From positions 1-38,927 of the forward strand of contig NZ_JACYOX010000016.1 of NCBI RefSeq assembly GCF_015352955.1: a stretch of 38,927 nt of DNA, given 5' to 3'. This document shows, one piece after another, positions 32,502 through 38,927 of this stretch. Source of the DNA: Noviherbaspirillum soli (GTDB lineage Bacteria > Pseudomonadota > Gammaproteobacteria > Burkholderiales > Burkholderiaceae_D). The position numbers and the translations under genes are program-made. A model generated the notes under the pieces. It saw only the letters and a list, made by a program, of their open reading frames with translations. It was not told where the DNA came from and ran no database searches. How positions within the stretch are numbered: the stretch's first letter is position 1; each line of letters opens with the position of its first letter.

Positions 32502-33536
32502 ATGTCTGCAACCGTTCCGGCCGCCGCGCCCGTATCCGTTCTGCCCGACTGCTGCAACCTCGGCGTGATCCTGCGCACGCTGGTGGCGGTGAATGGCGCG
32601 GTGATGGTGGCCATCCTGGCGCAGGCGCAGACGCTGGGCGCGGCCATCCTGTCCTTCATCGAGGCCTCGGTGCTGGTTGAACTTGCCAGCCTGGCCTCGC
32701 TGCTGATCCTGTGCGCGGCCCGGAAGCCGCTGGCCCATTTTCCGCCGTGGCTTCAGCGCCCGGCCTGCATGGTGGTGCCGGCCTCGGTCACGGCCGTGAT
32801 CATCCGTTTCCTGGCCACGCTCAACCTGTATGTCGTCGACCCGGCCGGCCTGGCGATGATTCAGGGCGTGGTGACTGCGGCGCTGCTGGGCACGGTGCTG
32901 CAGCATTATTTCGAGCTGCGCACCCGCGCCTTTTCGCCGGCGCTGGCCGAGGCGCGATTGCAGGCGCTGCAGGCGCGCATCCGGCCGCACTTCCTGTTCA
33001 ACAGCCTCAATGCGGTGCTCTCCCTGATCCGCACCGCGCCGCGCCAGGCCGAGGCGACGCTGGAAGACCTGGCCGAACTGTTCCGCGCGCTGCTGCGCGA
33101 TGCCCGCGACCTCACCACGCTGGAGCAGGAATTGCGGCTGTGCGAACAATATCTTTCCATCGAGAAAATCCGCCTCGGCGAGCGTCTGCAGGTGGAGTGG
33201 GAGCTGACCAACATGAGCGACGAAGTGCTGCACAGCGCGCAAATTCCGTCGCTGCTGCTGCAGCCGCTGCTGGAAAACGCGGTCCATCATGGCGTCGAAC
33301 CGGCGCGCGAGCCGATGCTGGTGCAGATCCACCTGAGCCGATGGGGCGACAGGCTGGACATTGCAGTGATCAATCCGCATCATCCTGACCGCAGTTCGCC
33401 CGGCAACCATATGGCGCTGGACAATATCCGGGAACGCCTGGCGCTGCTGTACGACGTCGAGGCGCACCTGGTGACGACGATAGCGCGCGGCTTTTTCGAA
33501 GTGCGCCTGCGCTTTCCCTATGTCAAGGAGAGTTAA
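32502..33536 (+). CDS. LytS/AlgZ-type sensor histidine kinase
   Basis: This 344-residue membrane kinase has about four hydrophobic helices in residues 20-140. The His-kinase region follows with the LytS-family motif [14 protein letters not shown], phospho-acceptor His163. A HATPase domain has the N-box [16 protein letters not shown] and ALDNIRERL near the C-terminus. It resembles Pseudomonas AlgZ/FimS. The next gene, a LytTR regulator, starts on the last base of its stop codon, so they form a two-component pair. It is divergent from argH. The ligand is unknown. Confidence 0.9.
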   Translation: MSATVPAAAPVSVLPDCCNLGVILRTLVAVNGAVMVAILAQAQTLGAAILSFIEASVLVELASLASLLILCAARKPLAHFPPWLQRPACMVVPASVTAVIIRFLATLNLYVVDPAGLAMIQGVVTAALLGTVLQHYFELRTRAFSPALAEARLQALQARIRPHFLFNSLNAVLSLIRTAPRQAEATLEDLAELFRALLRDARDLTTLEQELRLCEQYLSIEKIRLGERLQVEWELTNMSDEVLHSAQIPSLLLQPLLENAVHHGVEPAREPMLVQIHLSRWGDRLDIAVINPHHPDRSSPGNHMALDNIRERLALLYDVEAHLVTTIARGFFEVRLRFPYVKES

Positions 33537-34300
33537 TGAGTCAACGCATATTCATCGTGGACGATGAGGAGCATGCCAGGTCGCGGCTGGCCATCCTGCT
33601 GGCCGATATCGCGGAAGAGTGTCCGAATGAACTGGTCGGCCAGGCCAGCGACGCCGCCGGCGCGCTGCAGGGCATCGTCGATACCCGTCCCGACATCGTG
33701 CTGCTGGATATCCAGATGCCCGGCATGAGCGGGCTGGACCTGGCCGCGCGCCTTGCGCGGGAAGGAGAGGAAATGCCGGCGGTGGTGTTCGTCAGCGCCC
33801 ACGAGGACTATGCGCTCAACGCCTTCGACGTGCATGCGCTGGACTATCTGGTCAAGCCGGTACGGGCGGCGCGGCTGGCGCAGGCCCTGAAGCGCGTCGC
33901 CACCTTGCGCGGCCGCAGCAGCGGCACTGCCGAAGCGACGCCGCGACGGGCGCATTTCACCGTGCACGAGCGCGACCGCCTGCTGCTGGTGCCGGTCACG
34001 GACGTGCTGTACCTGAAGGCCGAGCTGAAATACGTGACCCTGCGCACCCGCACCCGCGACTACCTGATCGAGGACTCGCTGTCTTCCATCGAGGAAGAAC
34101 TGGACGATGTGTTCGTCCGCGTCCATCGCAACACCCTGGTGGCGCGCAAGGCCATCATGGGCGTCGAGCGCGGCGTGGTGGGCGCCGACGGCGAGAGCGA
34201 GCGCGGGCAGGAAGCATGGCAGGTGATCCTGCGCGATGTCGCGGAACGCCTTCCGATTTCCCGAAGACAATGGCCAGTGGTCAAGGCATTGGTGCGCTGA
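33536..34300 (+). CDS. LytTR-family response regulator (AlgR-like)
   Basis: This is a 254-residue DNA-binding regulator. The receiver domain occupies about 4-120, with the acidic pocket IVDDEEHARSR, phospho-acceptor Asp58 in IVLLDIQMPGMSG, and Lys in LDYLVKPV. A LytTR domain (about 145-250) shows LYLKAELKYVTLRTR and FVRVHRNTLVARKAI. AGGAG lies six bases before the ATG, and the gene overlaps the kinase stop by one base. In Pseudomonas the AlgZR pair controls pili and exopolysaccharide; the targets here are unknown. Confidence 0.93.
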   Translation: MSQRIFIVDDEEHARSRLAILLADIAEECPNELVGQASDAAGALQGIVDTRPDIVLLDIQMPGMSGLDLAARLAREGEEMPAVVFVSAHEDYALNAFDVHALDYLVKPVRAARLAQALKRVATLRGRSSGTAEATPRRAHFTVHERDRLLLVPVTDVLYLKAELKYVTLRTRTRDYLIEDSLSSIEEELDDVFVRVHRNTLVARKAIMGVERGVVGADGESERGQEAWQVILRDVAERLPISRRQWPVVKALVR

Positions 34301-34314
34301 ACCGGCGCCGTGAC

Positions 34315-34333
34315 CGCAATCGCATGGATTGCG
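34315..34333. other. Hairpin after the LytTR regulator
   Basis: CGCAATC / GATTGCG form a 7-bp stem with a 5-nt loop, 14 bp past the regulator stop. There is no T-run, so termination here is doubtful. Confidence 0.35.
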
Positions 34334-34444
34334 TTGGGATAACGCTCGTGCGCATCAGGCGCGCCGCCTATTGTTCAGCTGCGCGTCATAGGATAGCCTG
34401 TTGATCATATTGCCATTGGCCACCTTTTCCCTTCAGCCCTACGC

Positions 34445-35137
34445 GTGAATCCCGAGCCTGGAAACGACCCGACCCCAACCTTGCCGGCGCCAGCACTGGC
34501 CAGCGGGGCGCGGCTGATCGCCTGCGGGGAGTGCGACCTGCTGCAATATGAAGTGGCGCTGGGCAGCCATGCCGATGCCCACTGCAGCCGCTGCAACAGC
34601 GTGCTCTACCGTGGCACCCGCGCCAGCCTGCCGCTGATGCTGGCGCTGATGGCGAGCTGCGCGGTGCTGCTGGTGGTCTCCAACCTGTTCCCGATCGCGG
34701 TGCTGGAAGTGCAGGGCGCGCATGTCGAGGCAACCCTGATCAATACCGTGGTCACCGTCTACAACCAGGGGCGCGAACTGGTCGCCACGCTGGTGCTGCT
34801 GACGACCATCGTGCTGCCGGCCATCGAGATCGCCTGCATGCTGTATCTGCTGGTGCCGCTGGCGCTGGGCCGAATAGCGCCGGATACGCCGGCAGTGTTC
34901 CGGCTGGTGCTGGCCATCCATCCGTGGAGCATGATGGAAATCATGCTGCTGGGCGTGCTGGTCACCCTGGTCAAGCTGACCGACTTTGCCAACATCATTC
35001 CCGGCGTGTCCCTGTGGTCGTTCTGCGCATTGATCGTGTTCTTCACCATGGCGGCTTCGGCCTTCAGCGTGCGCGATTTCTGGGGTTGGGTGGAGGAGCG
35101 CGAGACGGCGCTGGACATGAAGGAAAGCCTGCAATGA
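34445..35137 (+). CDS. pqiA: PqiA-domain membrane protein, N-terminal half type
   Basis: This 230-residue inner-membrane protein corresponds to one half of E. coli PqiA. A zinc-ribbon-like segment (ACGECDLLQYE...HCSRCNSVLY, about 26-55) precedes four helices with the family motifs VVSNLFPIAVLEVQG and IHPWSMMEIMLLGVLVTLVK. PqiA works with PqiB and PqiC in lipid transport across the envelope. The start codon is GTG (34445). No strong ribosome-binding site is seen. It is the first of four co-directional pqi genes. Confidence 0.9.
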   Translation: MNPEPGNDPTPTLPAPALASGARLIACGECDLLQYEVALGSHADAHCSRCNSVLYRGTRASLPLMLALMASCAVLLVVSNLFPIAVLEVQGAHVEATLINTVVTVYNQGRELVATLVLLTTIVLPAIEIACMLYLLVPLALGRIAPDTPAVFRLVLAIHPWSMMEIMLLGVLVTLVKLTDFANIIPGVSLWSFCALIVFFTMAASAFSVRDFWGWVEERETALDMKESLQ

Positions 35138-35174
35138 AAACACCGGTACGACCGGCGCGCGATGGGAGCGCCTG

Positions 35175-35792
35175 ATGCCTTCCGCCCTGCAGCAGGGCCT
35201 GGTCTCCTGCCACAGCTGCGGCATGCTGTCACGCCTGCCGGCGCATGCGCGCGGCCATTGCCCGAGATGCCATGCGCGGCTGCATGCGCGCAAGCCCGAC
35301 AGCATTTCCCGCACCTGGGCGCTGGTCATCCTCGCCTATATCCTCTACATCCCGGCCAACCTGCTGCCCATCCTCGAAAGCCGGGCGCTGCTCACCGCCG
35401 AGAGCGACACCATCATGAGCGGCATCCTGATGTTCTGGGAAAGCGGCTCGTGGATGATCGCCGGCCTGGTATTCATCGCCAGTATCGTGGTGCCGCTGAC
35501 CAAGCTGCTGGCGCTGACCTGGCTCTTGGTGTCGGTGCAGCTGAAGAGCCGGCGCCGCGCGCTGCAGCGCACCCAGCTGTTCCGGCTGGTGGAGTTCGTC
35601 GGCCGCTGGTCGATGCTGGATATCTATGTCGTGGCGCTGACAGTGACGCTGGTGCAGGTCGGCACGCTGGCATCGATCGAGGTCGGACCCGGCGCGCTGG
35701 CCTTCGGCGCGGTGGTCGTGGTGACCATGGTCGCCGCCCATACCTTCGACCCGCGCCTGATCTGGGACGCTGCTGGAGATGCCCGTGAGTGA
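35175..35792 (+). CDS. pqiA: PqiA-domain membrane protein, C-terminal half type
   Basis: This 205-residue membrane protein is homologous to the previous gene and to the second half of E. coli PqiA. It has a cysteine-pair segment (SCHSCGMLSRLP...HCPRCHARL, about 11-35) and then four helices with IPANLLPILESRALL and GRWSMLDIYVVALTVTLVQV. GGGAG lies upstream of the ATG, 37 bp after the first pqiA stop. Its end overlaps pqiB. Together the two genes replace the single two-domain PqiA. Confidence 0.9.
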   Translation: MPSALQQGLVSCHSCGMLSRLPAHARGHCPRCHARLHARKPDSISRTWALVILAYILYIPANLLPILESRALLTAESDTIMSGILMFWESGSWMIAGLVFIASIVVPLTKLLALTWLLVSVQLKSRRRALQRTQLFRLVEFVGRWSMLDIYVVALTVTLVQVGTLASIEVGPGALAFGAVVVVTMVAAHTFDPRLIWDAAGDARE

Positions 35793-37422
35793 AGACAAGC
35801 TGCCGCAAGCCGCATCCCCGATTCCCGAGGCGTTGAATGTGCCCAAGCGGCGCTGGGCGGTCAACATCGTCTGGCTGATTCCGCTGGTGGCGGCGCTGGT
35901 GGGCGGCTGGGTGGCGATTCATTACCTGATGCAGCGCGGTCCCACCGTCACCATCGAATTCGCCAATGCCGACGGCCTGGAAGCCGGCAAGACCAAGCTG
36001 CGCTACAAGGAGGTCGACATCGGCACCGTGTCGGCGATCGCCATCGCCAAGGACCGCAGCCATGTGATCGTCACCGCCAAGATGGCCAAGCAGGCCGAGG
36101 ACCTGCTGGTGGCCGACACCAAATTCTGGGTAGTGCGCCCCCGGGTGACACTGAACAGCATCAGCGGCCTGGGCACGCTGCTGTCCGGCGCCTATATCGG
36201 CCTCGATGCCGGCAAGTCGGAGGAAGAGAAGTGGGACTTCAAGGGCCTGGAGACGCCGCCGCCGATTCCATCGGACCTGCCGGGCCGGCGCTTCAAGCTG
36301 CATGCCGACGACATCGGTTCGCTGTATGTCGGCGCGCCGGTGTACTACCGGCGGGTGGAAGTGGGCAGCATCACGGCCTACAAGCTCGATGAAAACGGCA
36401 AGGGCATCACGCTGGAAGTATTTGTCAATGCGCCGCACGACCGCCTGGTGACCACCAATGCCCGCTTCTGGCATGCCAGCGGCATCGACGTGTCGATTGA
36501 ATCCTCGGGCGTGAAGCTCAACACCGAGTCGCTGACATCCATTATCGTCGGCGGCATTTCCTTCCAGGCGCCGGAGGAAACCGCGGCCGGCGATCCCGCC
36601 CTGGCCGACACCATGTTCCCGCTCTACGACAACAAGGCGTCGGCGCTGAAGCTGATCAGCCGGGAAGTGCACAGCTATGTGCTGTACTTCGACGAGTCGC
36701 TGCGCGGCCTGGCGCCCGGCGCGCAGGTGGATTTCCGCGGCATACCGCTGGGCGAGGTGAAGTCGGTCAGCATCGAGTACGACCGTGAAGACAAGGTGGT
36801 GCGCTTCCCGGTGGAGATCGACATCTATCCGGAGCGCATGCGCGCCCGTTACCGTCCCGGCGCGCCGGAGATGTCGGCGATGGAGCGCAATCCGCAGCAA
36901 CTGCTGGACCGGATGGTGGCGCGCGGTTTCCGCGCCCAGTTGAAGAGCGCCAACCTGCTGACCGGCCAGCTGTACGTGGCGCTGGATTTCTTCCCCAAGG
37001 CGCCGAAGGCCAAGATCGACTGGAACAAGCAGCCGGTGGAATTGCCGACCGCCCCGGGCGCGCTGGAAGACATACAGCAGACCCTGGGCAATATCGCCGG
37101 CAAGCTGGAGAAAGTGCCTTTCGACACGATAGGCAATGACCTCAGCCGCGCGCTGAAGACCCTGGACACAACGCTGAAGAGCGCCAACAGCACCCTGAAG
37201 CAGGTCGACAGCAGCGTCGTGCCGGAACTGCGCGGCACGCTGGAATCGGCGCGCAAGGCGTTGGGCAATGCCGAACGCACACTGGCATCGGATGCCCCGG
37301 TGCAGTCCGACCTGCGCGACACGCTGACCGAGGTCAGCCGCGCCGCGCGCACCCTGCAGGACCTGGCCGACTACCTGAGCCGGCATCCGGAGTCGCTGAT
37401 ACGCGGCAAGAAAGGCGATTGA
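35785..37422 (+). CDS. pqiB: MCE-domain lipid-transport protein PqiB
   Basis: This is a protein of about 545 residues anchored by one N-terminal helix (about 27-48, VNIVWLIPLVAALVGGWVAI). Three MCE domains follow at roughly 52-145, 165-235 and 288-395, and then a helical periplasmic region with repeated amphipathic segments (SRALKTLDTTLKSANSTLKQ). In E. coli PqiB hexamers stack into a tunnel toward the outer membrane. I favour the GTG at 35785 because GGAG stands six bases before it; an ATG at 35779 directly abuts that GGAG. It overlaps the upstream gene by a few bases, and pqiC starts 1 bp after its stop. Confidence 0.93.
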   Translation: MSEDKLPQAASPIPEALNVPKRRWAVNIVWLIPLVAALVGGWVAIHYLMQRGPTVTIEFANADGLEAGKTKLRYKEVDIGTVSAIAIAKDRSHVIVTAKMAKQAEDLLVADTKFWVVRPRVTLNSISGLGTLLSGAYIGLDAGKSEEEKWDFKGLETPPPIPSDLPGRRFKLHADDIGSLYVGAPVYYRRVEVGSITAYKLDENGKGITLEVFVNAPHDRLVTTNARFWHASGIDVSIESSGVKLNTESLTSIIVGGISFQAPEETAAGDPALADTMFPLYDNKASALKLISREVHSYVLYFDESLRGLAPGAQVDFRGIPLGEVKSVSIEYDREDKVVRFPVEIDIYPERMRARYRPGAPEMSAMERNPQQLLDRMVARGFRAQLKSANLLTGQLYVALDFFPKAPKAKIDWNKQPVELPTAPGALEDIQQTLGNIAGKLEKVPFDTIGNDLSRALKTLDTTLKSANSTLKQVDSSVVPELRGTLESARKALGNAERTLASDAPVQSDLRDTLTEVSRAARTLQDLADYLSRHPESLIRGKKGD

Positions 37423-37423
37423 C

Positions 37424-38038
37424 ATGACAGGAAAAGCCCGCGCCGCCATTGGCTGCATTGCAATGACCATTCTGCTGGCTGCGTGCGGCACGGCGCCCAA
37501 GGACAGGTTCTACACGCTGGCGCCGGCCAGCGCGATGGCGCCCGCGCCCGTAGCGACGGCGTCCGCGCCGGCGCGCTACGGCGTGGCAATCGGCCCAGTG
37601 CGGGTGCCGGAAGCGCTGGACCGCACGCAGATGGTGGTCAGGGAAGGGCCAAACCGGGTCGAGATCCTTGACAAGCACCGCTGGGCGGGTTCGCTCAGGA
37701 GCGAGATCGCCCGGGCGCTTGCCGCCGGCGTCGGCGCGCAACTGCCCGATGCCCAGGTCAGCGTGCATGACGGCCAGGCAGGCCGCAACGCGGCCTACCG
37801 GGTAGCGGTGGATATCGAGCGTTTCGACGCGACGCTCAATGACAGCGTGGCCGTCCAGGCGCTATGGACGCTGCGTCAGGAGGGCGGCAAGGAACTGGGC
37901 AGCGGCCGCTTCGCCGCCACCGAGCCGACCGGACCGGGCGGCTATGACGCCATTGCCGCTGCTTATGGGAAGGCGCTGTCGGCGATGAGCGTGCAGGTGG
38001 CGCAGGCTGTGCGCGCCGCGCAGTCGGCGTCGCGCTAG
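37424..38038 (+). CDS. pqiC: Outer-membrane lipoprotein PqiC
   Basis: This 204-residue lipoprotein carries the lipobox LLAAC with Cys21 and then GTAPKDRFYTLAP, the characteristic start of the PqiC/YmbA (ABC-type transport auxiliary) family. VAIGPVRVPEALDRTQMV is the other family signature. PqiC forms a ring under the outer membrane that receives the PqiB tunnel in E. coli. It begins 1 bp after pqiB and closes the operon. The C-terminal 25 residues are Ala/Gln-rich helix. Confidence 0.92.
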   Translation: MTGKARAAIGCIAMTILLAACGTAPKDRFYTLAPASAMAPAPVATASAPARYGVAIGPVRVPEALDRTQMVVREGPNRVEILDKHRWAGSLRSEIARALAAGVGAQLPDAQVSVHDGQAGRNAAYRVAVDIERFDATLNDSVAVQALWTLRQEGGKELGSGRFAATEPTGPGGYDAIAAAYGKALSAMSVQVAQAVRAAQSASR

Positions 38039-38478
38039 GACCGCCTCTGGCCTGTCGGACTCGGGAAAGACCGAGGCAAATTGATGCCGGAACAAGGGGC
38101 ATGCGAGGGTAGCGCTAAGCCGTAGCGGGGCTGCGGCGAACAGCCGCAACGCAGCGCCGGCGGCAACGCGGCTAGAGCGAATTTGGCCAGACTAGCCTCA
38201 TGCCGCAGACCCAGGTGCGGCGCACCTCGCGTCCTGCGCCCTTGGCATGCCCCTGATGCCGTAGGGTGGAATACCCCGAAGGGGCATTCCACCATGCGTG
38301 GACCAGCGAAGGTCCTTGAGATGATCTTTACGGTATGCGACCGCGGTGCAATGCCCTTCGGGTATTGCACCCTACCAACCCCTGGGTGAATCTTCCAAAG
38401 GCAATCTTGCTTGGCCGGCTGATGCCAGTCAGGTTGGAAATGCGCTAGCAGCGACAAACCAGTGGGGCCAAGTGGGTT
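38039..38478. other. Gene-free stretch between pqiC and the DUF427 gene
   Basis: This 440-bp stretch between converging genes holds the second REPIN-like element (38261-38375) and small GC hairpins (for example TGCGGC / GCCGCA at 38132-38148). I see no terminator with a T-run and no supported gene. Confidence 0.6.
38261..38375. repeat. REPIN-like element, second copy (reverse orientation)
   Basis: Unit B (38261-38293) begins GTAG and folds as GGTGGAAT / ATTCCACC plus CCCC / GGGG. Unit A (38345-38375) is inverted, ends CTAC, and is identical over 31 bp to unit A of the element at 4504. Read on the minus strand the whole 115 bp aligns with the first copy, including the spacer (about 32 of 51 positions by eye with one gap). 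Confidence 0.75.
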
Positions 38479-38769
38479 CTAATCCGCCACTGTCACCCCG
38501 CGCCAGAACGCCACGCGGCCGGCGATTTCGCTGGCTGCATCCTTGGGCTCGGGATAGTACCAGGCCGCGTCCTTGTTGACCTGGCCATCGACCACCACGT
38601 CGTAATAGCTGGCGATGCCTTTCCACGGGCAGGTGGTGTGCGTGGCGCTCGGACGCAGCATTGCGTTGTTGACGGATGCGGCGGGGAAATAGCGGTTGCC
38701 CTCGACTACGACGATGTCTTCCTGCGCAGCCTCGGCAATGACGGCCTGGTTCCAGACAGCTTTGGTCAT
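38479..38769 (-). CDS. DUF427 protein
   Basis: This 96-residue soluble protein matches the small DUF427 family, with ASVNNAMLRPSATHTTCPWK, GIASYYDVVVDG and AAWYYPEPKDAASEIAGRVA. The family has a compact beta-rich fold and no established function. GGAGGA lies seven bases upstream of the ATG. It starts 31 bp after the ppc stop on the same strand and may be co-transcribed. Confidence 0.9.
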   Translation of the reverse strand: MTKAVWNQAVIAEAAQEDIVVVEGNRYFPAASVNNAMLRPSATHTTCPWKGIASYYDVVVDGQVNKDAAWYYPEPKDAASEIAGRVAFWRGVTVAD

Positions 38770-38800
38770 GATGCGTCCTCCGGTGGTGGGTTAAGGGTTG

Positions 38801-38927
38801 TCAGCCGGTGTTGCGCAGTCCGGCCGCGATGCCGTTGATGGACAGGTGGATGCCGCGGTTGACCCGGCCATCCCGCGGCTTGTCGGCGGCGGCAGTGGCG
38901 CGGTTGCGCTTGATCAGTTCCACCTGC
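38801..38927 (-). CDS. ppc: Phosphoenolpyruvate carboxylase, C-terminal end only
   Basis: Only the last 41 residues are inside the window. They end in [14 protein letters not shown], the conserved C-terminus of bacterial PEP carboxylase, preceded by [10 protein letters not shown]. This enzyme makes oxaloacetate from phosphoenolpyruvate and bicarbonate. The rest of the gene lies beyond the right edge. Confidence 0.9.
   Translation of the reverse strand, partial: QVELIKRNRATAAADKPRDGRVNRGIHLSINGIAAGLRNTG

Noticed and set aside
35473-37500. 675-residue minus-strand frame opposite pqiB
   Set aside because: No recognisable domain, and PqiB with its three MCE domains is intact on the plus strand.

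Overview
The window is GC-rich (about two-thirds GC by eye), densely coding DNA from a betaproteobacterium. It most resembles Burkholderiales, probably Oxalobacteraceae. The pointers are an EarP/EF-P pair with arginine 32, argH divergent from an AlgZ/AlgR-like two-component pair, a pqi cluster with pqiA in two genes, several TRAP transporters and a PXPV-type exported protein. The genus assignment is inference. I read 38 protein-coding genes, two of them cut by the window edges. I see no tRNA, rRNA, CRISPR array, insertion sequence or prophage gene.

Layout. 1-4299 (minus): a TRAP transporter (dctP, dctQ, dctM) followed by an amidase, which suggests import and hydrolysis of an amide-type compound. 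4504-4620: a REPIN-like inverted repeat pair. 4676-6940: a small exported PXPV-type protein divergent from two DUF2382 stress-type proteins. 7093-9957 (minus): an unusual three-gene operon of a single-pass Pro/Ala-rich protein, an orphan TAXI-type periplasmic binding protein and a membrane protein with coiled coil and ankyrin repeats. It is divergent from a Cache-HAMP-PAS-GGDEF diguanylate cyclase (10287-12419). 12664-17101 (plus): the methionine importer metNIQ, then earP and efp. 17169-20386 (minus): an M48 peptidase, a DUF898 membrane protein and a CurA-like reductase. 20667-22237 (plus): a bactofilin and purU. 22329-24207 (minus): darP, mog and an esterase. 24283-28152 (plus): pmbA and two tandem paralogous TakP-like TRAP binding proteins. 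These converge on a dctQM permease pair (28285-30572, minus). 31006-32400 (minus): argH, divergent from a LytS-type kinase and LytTR regulator (32502-34300). 34445-38038 (plus): pqiA-pqiA-pqiB-pqiC. 38039-38478: non-coding DNA with a second REPIN copy. 38479-38927 (minus): a DUF427 protein and the C-terminal end of ppc.

Most of this is ordinary chromosomal content. The two things I would look at first are the 7.1-10.0 kb operon and the two REPIN-like elements. In the operon, an orphan TAXI protein and its upstream partner end in the same C-x9-C tail, and a c-di-GMP enzyme is transcribed divergently from the same intergenic region. The REPIN-like elements lie 33 kb apart, are homologous along their whole length, share one identical 31-bp arm, and show compensatory base changes in the other arm.
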